DNA of 34,493 bases from Candidatus Cacconaster equi (GTDB lineage Bacteria; Bacteroidota; Bacteroidia; Bacteroidales; UBA932), in contig JAGHSK010000053.1 in NCBI GenBank assembly GCA_018065895.1, positions 1 to 34,493 of the forward strand, read 5' to 3'. Position numbers and translations under genes: made by a program. Shown one piece after another: positions 33,209-34,493 of the stretch; the first letter of the stretch is position 1; each line of letters starts with the position of its first letter. The notes under the pieces were generated by a model. The model saw only the letters and a list, made by a program, of their open reading frames with translations, did not search any database and had not been told where the DNA came from.

Positions 33209-34447
33209 TTAATTATTGACTATTATTCTCACCTCTTCGTCCACAACCGTAATCTTGGATTCCTTTTCGCGAGCCTTTGCAATTTGCAGAGGCTTGCCGT
33301 TTTCATAGGCTACGATATATGCTCCCGGTATCTTTGCCTTGACCTTTTTCAAAGCATCCGACGCATCCTTGTATTTAGGGAAAATACCCACGTAGTAAAT
33401 ATATTTGCCTGAAGGCTGCTTTGCTTCGAACACAGGGCTGAACCCCTTGAACTGAGAACTTTTCACCTTTGCGTTGGAAAGCATTACCCTGATTTGATAG
33501 GAAATGCCGCGTGGAAGCGGATTCCCGGCTACTATTTCAGACGTTTTGCCGATCCTGAAGGTAACGTCCACCTCCGGCTCGGATTCTTCCTGATTGAGGA
33601 CAGGCTTCTCTCCAAAGGAATGTTTTATGAACTTATAATCTTCCCTGTCTTTATCTGAAATTCCCATTGCCGCCATTTTCCGCGCCTCCTCTTGCGAAAA
33701 CATTTTATGGAGATAGTTTTCGTACCTGACAACGTAAATCATTACATTATCCTTGTCACATTCTCTGTTCGAGGCAAAAATGATATAATTGTTATCAGGA
33801 GTAACAGTGTACAGATAGTCATCCGCCGTAGAGGAAAAAGGGAATCCCACATTCCGGACGGAACCCCATTTCTTCTGGTCTTCGTCCCAGCGGCTTACAA
33901 AAAGATCATATCCTCCCATCCCGAACAATCCGTCAGAAGAGAAAAACAACTCTTTACCATCCGGGGAGATCATAGGAAAGACTTCATTCCCGGCAGATTT
34001 CATCTCTTCAGACGGAACCTCCGGCGCACTCCACAAAGTACTGTCCTTCTTGAAAGTCTGGAAAATCTCGCCATTTTCCGAATAGAAATATCTTTCTGCT
34101 CCGGAAGGATAATAATTGCCGTCCACAGTCCAACTTTTATCTTTCAAATGACTGTACCACAAGAAAAAGTCCTTTCGCGGCACTTTCATTTTCGCCACTG
34201 TGCGCGGGGAGGAGGAGTACATCAGCATTGATTGTCCGTTCTCAGAAAGAAGCATCTGCTTGAATATCCTGTCCTTCACCTCTTTGTCCGACGAATTGTT
34301 CATCATCTGCTCACAAAGGGCTATCGACTGATCGAATTTATACTCTTCATGCAGACGCTTTGCCTTTTCAAGATTTTCATTCTGCGCACCAACCGAAAAA
34401 CAGACAAAAATCAATAGAACTGGTATTATTGCTCTACTATTCATCAT
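33209..34447 (-). CDS. envelope protein with PD40 propeller and SPOR-like domain
   Basis: A 412-residue exported protein: signal peptide 1-21 (ending VGAQ), a helical TPR-like part (about 22-65), a PD40/WD40-like region at about 140-255 with FPMISPDGKELFFSSDG and TPDNNYIIFASNR units, a linker, and a C-terminal SPOR-like fold (about 350-395, YYVGIFPKYKDASDALKKVK). Similar propellers occur in OmpA-linked proteins of Bacteroidota that tie envelope components together, and SPOR domains bind denuded peptidoglycan. No OmpA domain is present. GGAGG lies about seven bases before the first ATG, one of the few clear Shine-Dalgarno sites here. It is convergent with the DUF2723 gene. Confidence 0.82.
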   Translation of the reverse strand: MMNSRAIIPVLLIFVCFSVGAQNENLEKAKRLHEEYKFDQSIALCEQMMNNSSDKEVKDRIFKQMLLSENGQSMLMYSSSPRTVAKMKVPRKDFFLWYSHLKDKSWTVDGNYYPSGAERYFYSENGEIFQTFKKDSTLWSAPEVPSEEMKSAGNEVFPMISPDGKELFFSSDGLFGMGGYDLFVSRWDEDQKKWGSVRNVGFPFSSTADDYLYTVTPDNNYIIFASNRECDKDNVMIYVVRYENYLHKMFSQEEARKMAAMGISDKDREDYKFIKHSFGEKPVLNQEESEPEVDVTFRIGKTSEIVAGNPLPRGISYQIRVMLSNAKVKSSQFKGFSPVFEAKQPSGKYIYYVGIFPKYKDASDALKKVKAKIPGAYIVAYENGKPLQIAKAREKESKITVVDEEVRIIVNN

Positions 34448-34470
34448 TTTTATCCTCCGAAATCGTCAAA

Positions 34471-34478
34471 CAAAAATA
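34471..34478 (-). promoter_or_regulatory. -7 box of the PD40/SPOR gene
   Basis: TATTTTTG on the minus strand, 23 bases before the ATG at 34447. Its -33 region would lie at or beyond the window edge. Confidence 0.4.
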
Positions 34479-34493
34479 GCAAATACTTTATAT

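Noticed and set aside
1-34493. CRISPR array, insertion sequence, prophage or att site
   Set aside because: I saw no regularly spaced repeats, transposase, integrase or terminal inverted repeats, and tRNA-Gln has no flanking copy of its 3' end within the window.

Overview
The window looks like a chromosomal segment from a member of the Bacteroidales (phylum Bacteroidota); I cannot name the genus. Four things point there. Most transcription starts carry the Bacteroidota -7 box TAnnTTTG, often with a TTG or TTTG about 20 bases upstream, and few genes have a Shine-Dalgarno sequence. The gene neighbourhoods DUF4271-hemD-rnpA-yidD and split transketolase-ECF sigma-secreted sensor are Bacteroidota arrangements. 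It encodes an EF-G2-type factor and a DUF2723 membrane protein. I see no insertion sequence, phage gene, CRISPR array, rRNA or replication origin. One tRNA gene, tRNA-Gln(TTG), is present.

Layout, left to right. (1) 1-1410: a possible small RNA, then a leftward three-gene unit of two related small membrane proteins and an HTH regulator. (2) 1591-5948: a secreted creatininase-family protein, then a rightward operon of split transketolase, ECF sigma factor, a likely membrane anti-sigma protein and a periplasmic partner, ending in a strong intrinsic terminator inside the convergent gene trmN6. (3) 5845-9399: a leftward unit of EF-G2, a LolD-like ATPase and trmN6, with its own promoter and a hairpin-plus-U-tract leader. 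(4) 9410-16099: a leftward operon of ychF, a tandem SGNH lipoprotein, aspS, an Mrp ATPase without its usual N-terminal domain, and a fused glycerate kinase-RNase HII. (5) 16120-21020: a C69 peptidase, then a leftward pair of a large secreted metallopeptidase/propeller/barrel protein and a PnuC transporter. (6) 21013-23234: a phosphodiester glycosidase, tadA, tRNA-Gln, a structured 160-base spacer and a phosphopantetheinyl transferase. (7) 23236-27799: leftward uvrC (unusually short) and an Ntn-type amidohydrolase, then a rightward two-domain acyltransferase resembling OlsF aminolipid synthases. (8) 27796-30096: a leftward operon of a SUI1/YciH-like factor, DUF4271, hemD, rnpA and yidD. (9) 30083 to the end: a large DUF2723 GT-C-like membrane protein and a convergent PD40/SPOR envelope protein.

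Most of the window is housekeeping: translation, tRNA modification, DNA repair and envelope maintenance. The points most worth a second look are the glycerate kinase-RNase HII fusion with a possible internal start, the EF-G2 whose G domain lacks key hydrolysis residues and whose mRNA begins with an attenuator-like hairpin, the short UvrC, the possible small RNA at the left edge, and the structured spacer after tRNA-Gln. I do not see a clear undescribed defence or mobile system.
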